The notes under the pieces: generated by a model
Told to the model about the DNA's origin: nothing
The model's database searches: none
The model's input: only the letters and a program-made list of their open reading frames with translations
Shown: in pieces, positions 21,031 to 30,921 of the stretch
Position numbering within the stretch: the stretch's first letter is position 1
Layout: each line of letters starts with the position of its first letter
Made by a program: the position numbers and the translations under genes
Source of the DNA: Aspidapion aeneum
Taxonomy: Eukaryota > Arthropoda > Insecta > Coleoptera > Brentidae
Assembly: GCA_963576565.1 (NCBI GenBank)
Contig: OY755047.1
Coordinates: forward strand, 24,559,171-24,623,170
DNA: 64,000 nt
Reading direction: 5' to 3'

Positions 21031-21719
21031 ATGAAATTGTTTAAAAAAAAATAAATCATGCAAATTTATTTTATAGTTTTTGTTTATTTTACACTTATTT
21101 AAAATTAGTAACATATCGTTGAGTTGTAAAATGGCTGGTAAAATTTGGTACAAACAAAACTAAAACTGTTGCTAAAATTTGTAAAAAATGCAGTTAAAGA
21201 ACAAAAAAACCTAATTTCAGAAAATTCGAGAAATATCAGCTGATTCCCATAGAAAAGGGATGCCCGTAGCGGGTTGAGTGAGGAAGAGCGAGGGTCTATG
21301 GTGGCGCCGCGGTCGACAGGTCAGTGAAGCTCGAGTGACCAGGCCCGGTTGGACTCCAGAAATAAATTAGAAATTTCTTAAGCTCCGCATTTATTACCCT
21401 ATAGGAAGGCATTAAGTTTCTTTTTTATTTTGAGCCGTCCATATTCTATTATGGAAGACTATTTAAATAGTAAAAAATATTTGTTTGCATTTTCACTCAA
21501 AATAAGTTGTTTGGATCAAAAGAAGCCTAACTACCAAATTTTGTGAGGGTGTCTGTCTGTCTTTCTGGGACACGATAACTCAAAAACCACTAAATTAATT
21601 TTAAGCAAATTTGGCACAACTATTGTACGGTAGCCGTTACATACATACTACATATAGTTTTATAGGTACAGTGAATTTTCAGATTTTCGGGCTATAATTT
21701 TTGACAATTTTCGAAGGAA
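21031..21719. other. Intergenic DNA with a GC-rich block at 21260-21360
   Basis: The block GATGCCCGTAGCGGGTTGAG ... GGTGGCGCCGCGGTCGACAG stands out from AT-rich surroundings. GGTTGGACTCC at 21348 differs by one base from a tRNA-type B box. No tRNA cloverleaf is apparent. Downstream 21545-21600 holds GTCTGTCTGTCTTTCTGGG and AACTCAAAAACC, words seen in the 14208 repeat family. Confidence 0.3.
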
Positions 21720-22620
21720 ATAATCTCAACAAGAATGCTTTGCCGAGTTGATCTCTGTTTTCGGTAATGAAGCACCACATTAGTCGACAGTTTCTCATTG
21801 GTGTGCAAAGTTCAGACTTGAATGGATTAGCCTTAGCGACGATCCAAGGCCAGGTACACCAACAACGGATGTCACCCAGAAAAACACCGATGCTGTGCGC
21901 ATGCCCATTACTTAAGATCGAAATGTCAAATGTCGCGAGATTGAGGCTATATTGGAGATTTCAAAGACCTGTCAGTGGTAGTGATCGTGAATTTACTCTT
22001 ATGAACCCGAAACTATACGTCCGTCGTCTTGTGCAAGCTGTGCTTGACAATTACACTTGCTTAGCTCGGCATGGTTAAGCAGCGGGATTAAAGTCAAGAG
22101 TTTACTGCCAGGGAGCAGCCTCACTCCCTGCAATGACCAAGAAGGCTTATGGTACAGTAAACTAAGTAGGTATAGTGAGAACAACTATTAAATGTTGAAT
22201 CTGCTTTATTGAGATAATTATAAAATATAAAATTCAAAATATGTTTTTCTAAACTAAATAATTTATATAATTTAAATAGGTGTGTGTTTAAATAATAAAT
22301 TTAACTAAAAATGAAGATTTATGAAAAATGGTAAAAAAAGAAAATCTGTTTAATTTTGTAATTAAACACGTCTGTTTGGGTGCTCCAAGATGAAGAAAAG
22401 CAAACAAAATTCATCCATTCTCGAAGTGTATGCAACAAAAAGAGAAAGCAGTCGACACTTTCAAGAATGCAATTTTGACAGTACCAACAAACGAGTGGAA
22501 TTACAGCAATGACAAATGGTTTGAGCGCATGCAAAAGTGCATTAATTTTCGTGGACAATACTTCGAGAAACAATAGTCTTTAAAAGTTATGTACTGTTTT
22601 ATTCCAGCTGTATATGCAAA
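21720..22620 (+). pseudogene. Mariner-type transposase relic
   Basis: The sequence is clearly related to the relic at 61590-62520: both share AACAAGAATGC(T/C)TTG, GTAATGAAGCA(C/T)CAC(A/T)TTAGTCGACAG and CTTAGCGACGATCCAAGGCC. Short frames give LSDDPRPGTPTTDVTQKNTD, then RNVKCREIEAILEISKTCQW; this is the mariner helix-turn-helix and linker region. A later block at 22440-22610 corresponds to the C-terminal end (ACAGTACCAACAAACGAGTG). The catalytic domain between is deleted or unrecognisable. Stops and frameshifts are frequent, so it cannot encode transposase. Confidence 0.75.
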
Positions 22621-23505
22621 ACTTAAAAGACAACCCTCGTACTTGTCCTTAGTCTCTGTTAAAACTTACAAGAAGGGATTAAGCACGTATCATCAGACTA
22701 GGTGCGTTCGATACTTTTACTTAAAGACATTAGGAATACGTAGTCTTGCCTAAAATACTGAAATGTTCCCCAAAATTTAAAAATTAATTTTCAGTTTTGG
22801 CACATATTCGTGAAAATCCCAAAATGGTTATTATGATTACGTTAGCGCCTGCCACTTTTATGGTAGTTTTTATGTGGCATAAAGTAATGTTACGACTATA
22901 TCTCAACACCAAGAACGTCTGATTCTCATGCAGTGGAGTCTTTAGAGAAAAGTTTTGGGGGGGCCCGATACCCAATGAGGCCGTATATAATGCTTTTTTT
23001 AGATAAATCATGAATAGCTGTACGTGCCTACTGGCTCTAATGTTTTTCTTTATTTTTATTTTGGTAATTTGGTTTCTAGTTTACGACTGACGTTTTTTCA
23101 CAGGGTTACGCGAAAACATAATGTTTATTATGTTTTTATTTGTTTTCTATCCAAGTAGATAAAAGAAATGGAGATAAATTTAGCTTAGGTAGCTAAATAT
23201 AATATGTAATAAAAAAATAATGTAGGATAATATGTAATGAAAAAATAATGTAGGATTCTACTTTGTTTGGGGTCTTTTGTTATCGTTTCGAAGTATTATT
23301 GCGTTTATCTTTGTTTTATGATTTGTTTAAGTTGTATTTATCATTAAGTTTTATTTATCTTCAATTAAGGCTATTGACATGGATAAACGAAATAGCCCAG
23401 TCATATTAGTTGACAAACCGAGAAAGAAAAACTTCTTTTTACCCGATTAGCCACGAAAACTTGTTTGATTTTTAAATTTAGTGGTATTCACATTTACGTT
23501 TGTTA
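22621..23505. other. Intergenic DNA; short tandem duplication at 23200-23257
   Basis: AATATGTAAT(A/G)AAAAAATAATG followed by TAGGAT is present twice in tandem at 23200-23257. TGCAGTGGAGTCTTTAGAG with a GGGGGGGCCCG run near 22930-22965 is a degenerate hAT-like end. Positions 23395-23460 recur at 25900-25970 (TTACCCGATTAGCCACGAAA). Confidence 0.35.
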
Positions 23506-23726
23506 GTAAGGTACTGTCGGATAATAAGGCCAGGTTAACGTTTTTATATTACGGCGTGCTGGGGTAGAACACAATAACTGGCTGCACTCAATACACGTTT
23601 AGTTTGTGTGAGTTGAGGTCATTGTGTACCTAGATGGCGCTGAGTGTATGAAATATTTATTCAAATGGTATTTTGAACAGTATGGCCTTATAACCTATCA
23701 GGCCTTATTACCCGACACTACCTTAG
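23506..23726. mobile_element. TA-flanked MITE, 28-bp TIRs (221 bp)
   Basis: GTAAGGTACTGTCGGATAAT and the inverted right end (ATTACCCGACACTACCTTAG) are flanked by TA at 23504-23505 and 23727-23728. The TIRs (ending AATAAGGCC) have three mismatches over 28 bp. Confidence 0.75.
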
Positions 23727-23955
23727 TATTTGGCTTAAAAATTCCGCTGATTGGCGCTCACGTCTGAAGGTGGATAAAAACGCTAATCACCGTTGATCTG
23801 GCCTGAAAGACAGAAGTGCTGTCGTAGGTCACGGATGTTTCCTTTTTTTGCAATCGATCTTCTCATCTATCTATATATATAGGACTTTATACTCGCCTGC
23901 CCTTGTTCTAGTTTCTCCCGTATCTCAGTAGATGCGGGGTTTTCTCACTATACCC
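23598..23955 (+). repeat. Direct duplication, unit 1 (second at 25378-25695)
   Basis: The stretch from AGTTTGTGTGAGTTGAGGTC through GATTGGCGCTCACGTCTGAA and ACAGAAGTGCTGTCGTAGGT to GCCTGCCCTTGTTCTAGTTT recurs at 25378-25695 in the same order. It includes the right half of the MITE at 23506-23726 plus unrelated flank, so this is a segmental duplication rather than two transposon copies. Confidence 0.7.
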
Positions 23956-25371
23956 TTTAAACACAAAAACATTTTAATAACGTCAAAATAATGTATAAGT
24001 TAAAAACATAACGTTAGGTTAGATGTTAGTTCTAACGTCATATTCATAGTGAAAAAGAAGCTTAATAACCCGTTTTCTGACGCTAGAAAAATAATCTTAT
24101 GTTTTTATAACGTTTTTTTAAAGTGTTTTTCGAATGTTAAAAAAATATTGATTTTTAACAGTGAAAAATAAATGTTTTTCTAACATTGAAAAATAAATGT
24201 TTTTTTAACAATGAAAAAATATATTTTTTTTCAAATATCTCTAAGATAAGGTAACGTAAATAATGTAAATAAAATTCTTCTATTTTGGAAACGCAGGACA
24301 GCAACAGTTCGTTGAGGTTTTCGTGAACGCAAAAATTTAAAATTCTATGCAAACAATAATTTTGTAGTAAGTGCCTCGCTAGGAGGCCAAATAATTCATG
24401 CTCAAGTGAATACAAGGCAAACAATTTCACGGCGCATATTTACTTCGGCATGAATGCAAACGAAGCATTCGTTTGGTCCCGCTGCGAGGCTTGCGAAGTA
24501 GCAGTTTGCTAAACCTCGCCTATGTCACATTTATTTATCAATAAAGACGACTTATTATTATTATATAATTCTGCCTCAAATGAATACGCGGCGGCTAATC
24601 GTCCGCGGTGAATTGTCGCATTCCCTGTCTGATTACTAATAGGTATGCGATATTTTATACAAAACCATTTTTTTTATTTTCTTTACTTTTTCTTACCTGA
24701 CTTTGTGGTGCTTCATTTAGATCACTGCACACACATTTGTTGTTCTTTAACTATACCATCTTTCCCACAAAACTGGAGTAATATTCCGATCCAAATATGT
24801 ATTCACTATCAATATTAATAATTGTGCTTTAAATTTGCCATGTTTGTTTCTGCAAAATGCAAATATTTTAACCAACATTACAAAAAGCGTCTTTGCTACC
24901 GACTCGTATCAACTCGCAGGGAAACGCAACTAATGGCGATGTTCAGGTAGTGGGACTGCTATACTATAGAGGACTAGGGTCACTGCATCTTGAAAGCCTG
25001 GCGTCACGCCAGGCTTCCAGGATGCAGTGACCCTAATAGAGGGCGCTGCCATCGCGCCCTCTATAGTATATATTTTTTTAATGTTTAAAAAATAAAACAT
25101 TTATTAGCTTCATATATCTTAAATTCAACGTTAGAAGTGAGATCTAGAAAAACAGTATAAAAATAACCATAGTTAGTGAAATTATGGTTTTTTTAATGCT
25201 GGTTACTTAACGTTATTAAGAAATATATTTTTGGTAATGCTTTTACATGAAATTTTCGTTAGGATTTTCTACATGTTTTTTTAATGTCAAAAGTTGACTT
25301 AATTTTAACACAAATTTGTGTTTTTTTTTCAACATTTATTTAACGTTTTTCACGATTTTGTGCTTAGTGGG
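23946..25371. repeat. Segment between the duplicated units, CACTA-like ends
   Basis: It starts CACTATACCCTTTAAACACA and ends TTTTGTGCTTAGTG, so the inverted ends read CACTA(T/A). Both ends are followed by AAAACATTTTAATAACG-like sequence (right, inverted: AACGTTAAATAAATG). The interior is AT-rich with repeated TGAAAAATAAATGTTTTT words. No transposase is seen; assignment to CACTA is weak. Confidence 0.3.
24961..25073. repeat. Nested hairpin element around 25005
   Basis: The inner arms, AGGGTCACTGCATC...GAAGCCTGGCG-type, at 24975-25002 and 25006-25033 are inverted with two mismatches and only a few bases between. Outside, ATACTATAGAGG (24961) pairs with CCTCTATAGTAT (25058-25069), and AGGGCGC/GCGCCCT pairs within the right side. 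GATGCAGTGACCCT recurs alone at 25982-25995. Confidence 0.75.
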
Positions 25372-25377
25372 TAGTTT

Positions 25378-25695
25378 GTGTCAGTTGAGGTTATTGTGCA
25401 CCTAGATGGAGCTGAGTGTTTGAACAGTATGGCCTTATAACCGGTCAGGCTTTATTACCCGACATTACCTTAGTATTTGGCTTAAAAATTGGGCTGATTG
25501 GCGCTCACGTCTGAAGGTGGATAAAACCTGACCTGAAAGACAGAAGTGCTCTCGTAGGTCACGAATGTTTCCTTTTCTTTGCAATCGATCTTTTCATCGA
25601 TGGATATATAAAGCAGTTTATACTCGCCTGCTCTTGTTCTAATTTCTCTCGTTTCTCGGTAGATGGCGGTTCTTGCGAGGGTTTTCTCACTGTAG
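25378..25695 (+). repeat. Direct duplication, unit 2
   Basis: Second copy of 23598-23955. It is slightly shorter, lacking about 25 bp near 25425 and a similar stretch near 25525. Confidence 0.7.
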
Positions 25696-25815
25696 ACGTA
25701 GGATGAGAGACAAAACGGTCTAATTTACTTCGCAAGGGTGTCACATTAACCAAGCAGTATTCTGAGGAGTCCGATAAGAACGAAACAGTTAACTGTCAAC
25801 ACTTATTAGGTGTCT

Positions 25816-25931
25816 AGAAGTTTTTATTTCTCTCATATTTTTCCGTATAGGTGTCCATTAGATCTTGGACCCCCGTGAGGTTAAGCTGTCGATCTACCCA
25901 CGAAAAAATATGAGAGAAACAAAAACTTCTT
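25816..25931. repeat. Hairpin with 31-bp arms
   Basis: AGAAGTTTTTATTTCTCTCA at 25816 and its inverse (TGAGAGAAACAAAAACTTCT to 25930) form arms with about two mismatches over 31 bp, loop about 54 bp. The right arm runs into the TTACCCGATTAGCCACGAAA repeat shared with 23440. Confidence 0.65.
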
Positions 25932-26117
25932 TTTACCCGATTAGCCACGAAAAATTTGATTCTTAACACGTAGTTTTCGTGATGCAGTGACCCTGTTCAA
26001 TGTTGTTCATTTACCACATCTCTTGTTAGAGCCACGTATCGAGATATTTAGAATTTTCAATAGCCATTCATACCATTGTAAATATTATGACTAAAAAATA
26101 TAACAAAAAATTCTCAC

Positions 26118-26201
26118 CTGCGTTCCGTCGAAAGAAATGGAGCTAGGATTCATCCCGTTTAACCCGTCATCGCTCTTGAAAACATCGCCATTATTCGCCA
26201 T
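26118..26201 (-). CDS. Probable first coding exon of a host gene
   Basis: On the minus strand an ATG in a good context (GAAAATGGCG) opens an 84-nt frame, 28 codons, that ends exactly at CAG|GTGAGAA, a consensus 5' splice site. The peptide starts MANNGDVFKSDDGLNGMNP and ends SSISFDGTQ. It is hydrophilic, with no signal peptide. Base composition is about 49% GC, clearly higher than its AT-rich flanks, and no transposon match was seen. The intron would be phase 0 and continue toward lower coordinates. I do not recognise the protein and found no second exon between 1 and 26117, as expected if the intron is long and filled with mobile DNA. Confidence 0.5.
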
Positions 26202-26774
26202 TTTCAGAAAATGATGCTTTTAGGTAATGAAACTTTAGATTTCCAGTCTTGTAAAGGTATAGTATTTTATCTTGAGTATTTTATCTACATTTTATTTTAT
26301 TTTTTGCAAGCAGTATACTTAAGGTTTTAAGTAAAATTGAATGCTGTCACTTTTGTTAGTTATTTTGCTTTTTTTACCAATTCACACTAAAAGACACTTT
26401 AGTTTACTCTTCTCTTATTGCCAAACATCAGGAAACACAAAAACCAAGCTGACTAAAAAGCACTATTAATATATTGCACCTTTAAGTATTGTATTAATTG
26501 AGCTTTTACTAAAGCGATAATCACCCAATCCTTTCCCTTTCTTTTTTCTTTTACACTGCAACACTCAGTAATGTTAAAATAAAAAAATACGGTTTTTATT
26601 CTAGAAATAAAAATTAAACTTATCATATTTCTTGCGTTTACGTATTTACTTGTAAACTTATCTGGGTTTCAGATCAGTAAACTGAACCCGAGTTTGTTAT
26701 TATTGATACGAACGAAGCCTGCACTGTGTTAACACATTATTATCAGTAGTACAGTCTGACGAAGTTAAGTTGAC
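26202..26774. other. Upstream of the probable first exon
   Basis: This would hold 5' UTR, an upstream intron or promoter for the minus-strand exon. There is no obvious TATA box at a suitable distance, and no CpG-rich block. Otherwise AT-rich, no gene. Confidence 0.25.
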
Positions 26775-26982
26775 AAAACAAATCTGGGGGCACGGCAGTG
26801 CTCCGCCAAGTTCGCTCAAAATACTGCACCTTTTCTTTAAACATTTCAGCCCATATTTGACCTATCTGAAACTCTACTTCGGAATGAGCTATACGAAACT
26901 CAAACTTTGCACATTCGTAGATCTTCATAGAGTTATCAACCCCTCCAAGTTTCATGAACTTCCATAAAGTAGTATAAAGTAC

Positions 26983-27440
26983 TGATAGGAACTATGATAA
27001 AACTATAAAAAAAAAATTGAAAAATCTCTAAATTTAAATTTACTTCCCTCCCCTATAAATGTAAATTTAACTAAAAGTAACATTGCCCACTTCCAGAAAC
27101 GCTAGAGACCTGAGCTTTGGAAGACTGATAGGAACTATGATAAAACTATAGGAAAAAATTAATAAAACACCAACATTTTAATTTATTTCCCGCCCCTATA
27201 AATATAAAATTATGGACGAGTAACATTTCTCACTTCTGGAAACACTAGAGACCTGAGCTTTGGAAGACTGATAGGAACTATGATAAAACTATAGAAAGAA
27301 ATTTAAAAACACCAACATGTTAATTTACTTCCCTCCCCTATAAATGTAAAGTTATGTAAAAGTAACATTGCCCCCTTCAGAAACGCTAAAGAGCTGAGCT
27401 TTGGAAGGCTGATAGGAACTATGATAAAACCATGACAAAA
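26983..27440 (+). repeat. 143-bp tandem units inside repeat X
   Basis: TGATAGGAACTATGATAAAAC begins units at 26983, 27126, 27269 and 27410. Each contains TTCCC(T/G)CCCCTATAAAT and CACTAGAGACCTGAGCTTTGG or close variants. An inverted set of about four units lies at 41130-41610. Confidence 0.85.
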
Positions 27441-27635
27441 ATTTTGTTTCGAACAATATTCCGCATATTTTACTACTTTAAAACTTAAATATTATCCAAA
27501 TCTTTTAAATAAGAGTCAAATCATACCAAAAACATTTTATGCAAAGGAGGGGTTGGTTGCGTGCACGTTTTTTCAAATGCAAAAATGGAAATTTTGTATT
27601 TTGTGCAAAAAATCTTTATTGTTCTATGTCATAGG

Positions 27636-27676
27636 CAGAGCGCTTTCGACCACTTTGTGGTCATCATCAGTGCCTC
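27636..27676 (-). ncRNA. Hammerhead ribozyme motif, left arm
   Basis: On the minus strand: CTGATGA (27670-27664), a hairpin with GACCAC/GTGGTC stem and AAA loop, then GAAA (27647-27644), followed by GCGCTCTGCCTATG. These are the two conserved core strands around stem II. One extra T separates CTGATGA from stem II, so activity is uncertain. Confidence 0.6.
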
Positions 27677-28054
27677 TGAAAGAAAGAGAGCATGTTCTTG
27701 ATCTTTGTGTGGTTCCTTAAGTCATAAAATTAACATACAAACACAAAACACTTTAAAATATAATATAAAAATGTTCTAAAACTATAAGGTACTCTGGGTT
27801 TCAATCTCAGTCGTGTTTTAAAAAAGTTAGTTCCATTTTGGAAAATAGTATAAAAACTTTATAAACTATTTTCCAAAATGGAACTAACTTTTTTAAAACA
27901 CGACTGAGATTGAAACCCAGAGTACCTTATAGTTTTAGGAAATTTTAACTTTTTATATTATATTTTAACGTGTATTGTGTTTGTATGACAAGTTTAATCT
28001 GTTTTATGACTTAAGGAACCACACAAAGATCAAGAACATGCTCTCTTTATTTCA

Positions 28055-28095
28055 GAGGCACTGATGATGACCACAAAGTGGTCGAAAGCGCTCTG
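28055..28095 (+). ncRNA. Hammerhead ribozyme motif, right arm
   Basis: CTGATGA at 28061-28067, stem II GACCAC/GTGGTC with AAA loop, GAAA at 28084-28087, then GCGCTCTGCCTATG. It is identical in its core to the left-arm copy on the opposite strand. Stem III would be very short, as in the minimal hammerheads reported from Penelope-like elements. Confidence 0.6.
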
Positions 28096-28536
28096 CCTAT
28101 GACATAGAACAATAAAGATTTTTTGCACAAAATACAAAATTTCCATTTTTGCAAAAACATTTTATGTAAAAAAAGCCAAGTACGCGAAAATGGTATTCCG
28201 CAAATAGAATTGAGATTAAAAAAAAGTCATTGAAAATAAGTAAGTTAAACACGAACCTGATTTTTTTTTTCAAAATAAAAACTCCTTTAAATTGGTGATC
28301 AGGTTTTTTAATAAAGGATGTCAAAAACAAAATGTTATGTCAACATTTTGGCATCGCTATTTTTTTTGTCAAGTAAAGTTAAAAATATTTTTTATCTTGC
28401 AAATTAAGAAAGATAAGTTGGTATTTATATAGGATTTTCGAAATTACGATAATAAGATTATTTCAAATATTGTAATTTAAAAAGCATTTCATATCTTGCT
28501 TATATTACAAGTTACAAGATATTTTTTTTTACTATG

Positions 28537-29310
28537 ACGGTTTAGAACGTTTTTCTACGTTGTCCGACGCCTATTCTCCACCTCCTTCGATCCTGACAAT
28601 CATCCTCTGTCAGATTTTTTTGGATTTGGATTGGATTGACTGTTGCCATTCTAGTTTAGGACGCCCTCTTTTTCTGCGCCCTATTGGTTGCCATTCTAGG
28701 ACCTGCTTTGGTAATCTTTCGTCATTCATCCGAACCATATCAGTTGCCTTCTAGTGATGTCATCCGTTATGCTTCCCTCGATTCCTATTCTTTCTTTTAT
28801 GATCTCATTTCTGATGTGATCAATTCTAGATATTCTCATTGATCTTCTTATTGCATCCATTTCGACAGTTTCCATTTTTGTTTTGTATTTTTTTGTTACG
28901 CGACAAGTCTCTATTCCATACAACAGCGTGCTTTTGACCGTTGTTTCATATATGTTAAATTTTACATTCTTTTTTATCTCTCTGCTCCATAAAATACTGT
29001 TAAGACATCCAATAACTTTTTTTGCTTTTACTATTCTTTTTTCCAATTCTTTACAGTCTGTACCTGTCTTATCAAATGTGACACCCAAGTATACATACTC
29101 ATTGCATGGAGATATTATTTGTCCATTGTCTAGTTCTAACTCAGTGGATTCGTTTCCAATACATAAGTACTGTGTCTTGTCCACGTTCACTGTTAATCCC
29201 CACTTTTGGTATTCTTCTGTTAACTTTCTCATCATATACTCCATGTCTTCTTTATCATTAGCGACAATTACTTGGTCGTTAGCAAACTGTAGTGTGTATA
29301 TGGTAAATCG
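28537..29310 (-). pseudogene. RTE-like LINE fragment (copy 3), longest open frame of its family
   Basis: The minus-strand frame 29244-28726 encodes 172 residues without a stop: MEYMMRKLTEEYQKWGLTVN, KTQYLCIGNE, CNEYVYLGVTFDKTGTDCKE, WSREIKKNVKFNIYETTVK, LLYGIETCRVT and ITRRQLIWFG. This is the region just after the reverse transcriptase FADD box (which is visible in the copy at 45608-46273). Beyond 28735 about 30 bp are deleted and the C-terminal end is frame-broken. No endonuclease domain is present, so this is 5'-truncated and dead. The 3' end lies near 28537 in a T-rich stretch. Confidence 0.85.
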
Positions 29311-29399
29311 GATATTTAAATTCTGTTAAAGCATTTTTGTAGCAACTATGTTTGGACGAAAACATTAATGACGCACCGTTGGATTGCGGCTGATGTGTA

Positions 29400-30921
29400 C
29401 AGCGTGTCTCATTTTCGATGGGATTAAATGGAAAAATCGGTTATTATTAAAAATATTGATTTTCTGATTGCACCTTACTGCGCTCTTTTTTTGAGCACTT
29501 GAAAATGGTTTAATCAGATTTTTGCTTTACCTCCTAGTTTCGCTAATACAGGGAGTTTTTAAAAAAATTGCATTTTTAGTAATTTCTTGTATCTCGCTTA
29601 TTTTACAAGATATTTTTATTCTGTAAAAACCTTTCTATGGAAACTTTTTTAGAACAAACCAATGACGTTCTCAATTTTTTTAAATAGTGTTTAGTTTTTG
29701 AGATATGGTATTTATCATAAAAAAGTAAATACGGACCTGAATTTTTTATTACTATTTTGATTGGTTTTATGCTATTATAATCTTAAAATGATAAAACTTT
29801 GATATTTTTTTGATTTAAGGTTAAAAAAAATATTTATTATTTTGAAAAAAAATTTAGTCCGAACCTGGAAATTTCCAACGTAAATATAAATTCAAAATTG
29901 CAAGACACACTAGTTAAACGATTTTAAGTTTATATTTTAAAACGTTAATTAAAAGATTTATAAAAGTAAAAAAGTTACAAAAATAATATCATAGTAATTA
30001 TTTGATGGTAGATCAGCAACTCATGAAATTGAACGATTTCTAGTTTAACTGTTTTGATACTTAATTAAATAGTTTTACGTTAATTTAAAGATTTATTTGA
30101 AACAATGTCTACGACAAATACAAAAGACTAACACTAAATAATAACTAATTTTTCTTTAATGATATAAATTTTTGAGTAAATTCTCTGAACGCATTTTGCA
30201 TAAAAATATTTCTGCCGTTTAAATATTGAGTTTTCTTGCTTGAATAAAGCGATCAAACATATCACATTTTTCAAAATCTGGATATAGTCGTTATCTAGCC
30301 ATTTTAGGATAAATTTGAGTGAGCCATTCACAAAAATGACAAGTAAATTAACTTATTAAAAAAGTAATTTTCAAGAGTTGCTGGGCTACCATCAAATAAT
30401 TACTATGATATTATTTTTGTAACTTTTAAACTTTTTTTACTTTATTTATAAATCTTTTAATTAACGTTTCAAAACAGACAAACTAAAAATCGTTCAACTA
30501 GTGTGTCTTGCAATTTTTATTTTATGATAACATTGGAAATTTCCAGATTCGAACAAAATTTTTGTAAAAAATATTTTATATCTTTTTTTACTTTAAATCA
30601 AAAAAGTATTAAAGTTTTATCATTTTAAGATAATAATAGCATAAAATCAACCAAAAAAAATCCAGGTCCGTATTTAATTTGTTTATGATAAATACCATAT
30701 CTCAAAAACTAAACGATATTTTAAAAATCAACAACGTCATTATTTTGCCCTAAAAAAGTTCCCATAAAAATGCATTTTTTTCAAGTATTCTCAAATCACG
30801 GGGTATAGCAAAAATCTGATTACACCATTTTTAGGGGCTCACAAAAAGGGCAATCAGAAAATCGATATGTTTAATAACAACCGAGTTTCCCATTTAACCC
30901 CATAGAAAATGGAACACGCTG
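29400..30921. mobile_element. 1.5-kb foldback element, ~650-bp arms
   Basis: CAGCGTGTCTCATTTTCGAT at 29400 (after TA) is mirrored by CCATTTTC...ACACGCTG ending 30921. Almost the whole element is inverted: ACCTGGAAATTTCCAACGT, AATTGCAAGACACACTAGTT, GATTTATAAAAGTAAAAAAG and TAATTATTTGATGGTAG each have an inverted partner on the right side. The unpaired centre is about 30020-30360. The 65-codon minus-strand frame at 30134-30331 in the centre has no known motif. The right flank does not show a clean TA duplicate. Confidence 0.85.

Larger units (their letters stand above)
27542..28152. mobile_element. Palindromic pair of Penelope-like terminal repeats
   Basis: Arms at 27579-27849 and 27865-28152 are inverted copies, near-identical over about 270 bp, joined through a short centre near 27857. 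The insertion is flanked by a 14-bp duplication AAAAACATTTTATG (27528-27541 and 28153-28166), and sits inside repeat X. Each arm carries a hammerhead-type motif. Hammerheads are known features of the long repeats of Penelope-like retroelements, so I read this as two such repeats in inverted orientation, with no reverse transcriptase between. About 37 bp of non-palindromic sequence (27542-27578) precede the left arm. A poly(A)-like signal AATAAAG follows each motif. Confidence 0.7.
26775..28400 (+). repeat. Dispersed repeat family X, copy 1, interrupted
   Basis: AATCTGGGGGCACGGCAGTG at 26780 is followed by three-plus tandem units (26983-27440) and TTTTACTACTTTAAAACTTAA. It continues after an insertion at CAAGTACGCGAAAATGGTAT. 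The same order occurs on the minus strand at about 40840-42305. There is no transposase and no terminal repeats are identified. A Penelope-like palindrome is inserted at 27542-28152. Confidence 0.55.

Noticed and set aside
24155..24439. 91-codon minus-strand frame (KLFALYSLEHELFGLLARHL...)
   Set aside because: It starts at GTG with a stop just upstream and no acceptor. The 3' half is low-complexity repeat. No family is recognised.
24905..24945. Second copy of the 26118-26201 exon
   Set aside because: Only TAATGGCGATGTT (13 bp) is shared and the flanks do not match, so it is probably chance.
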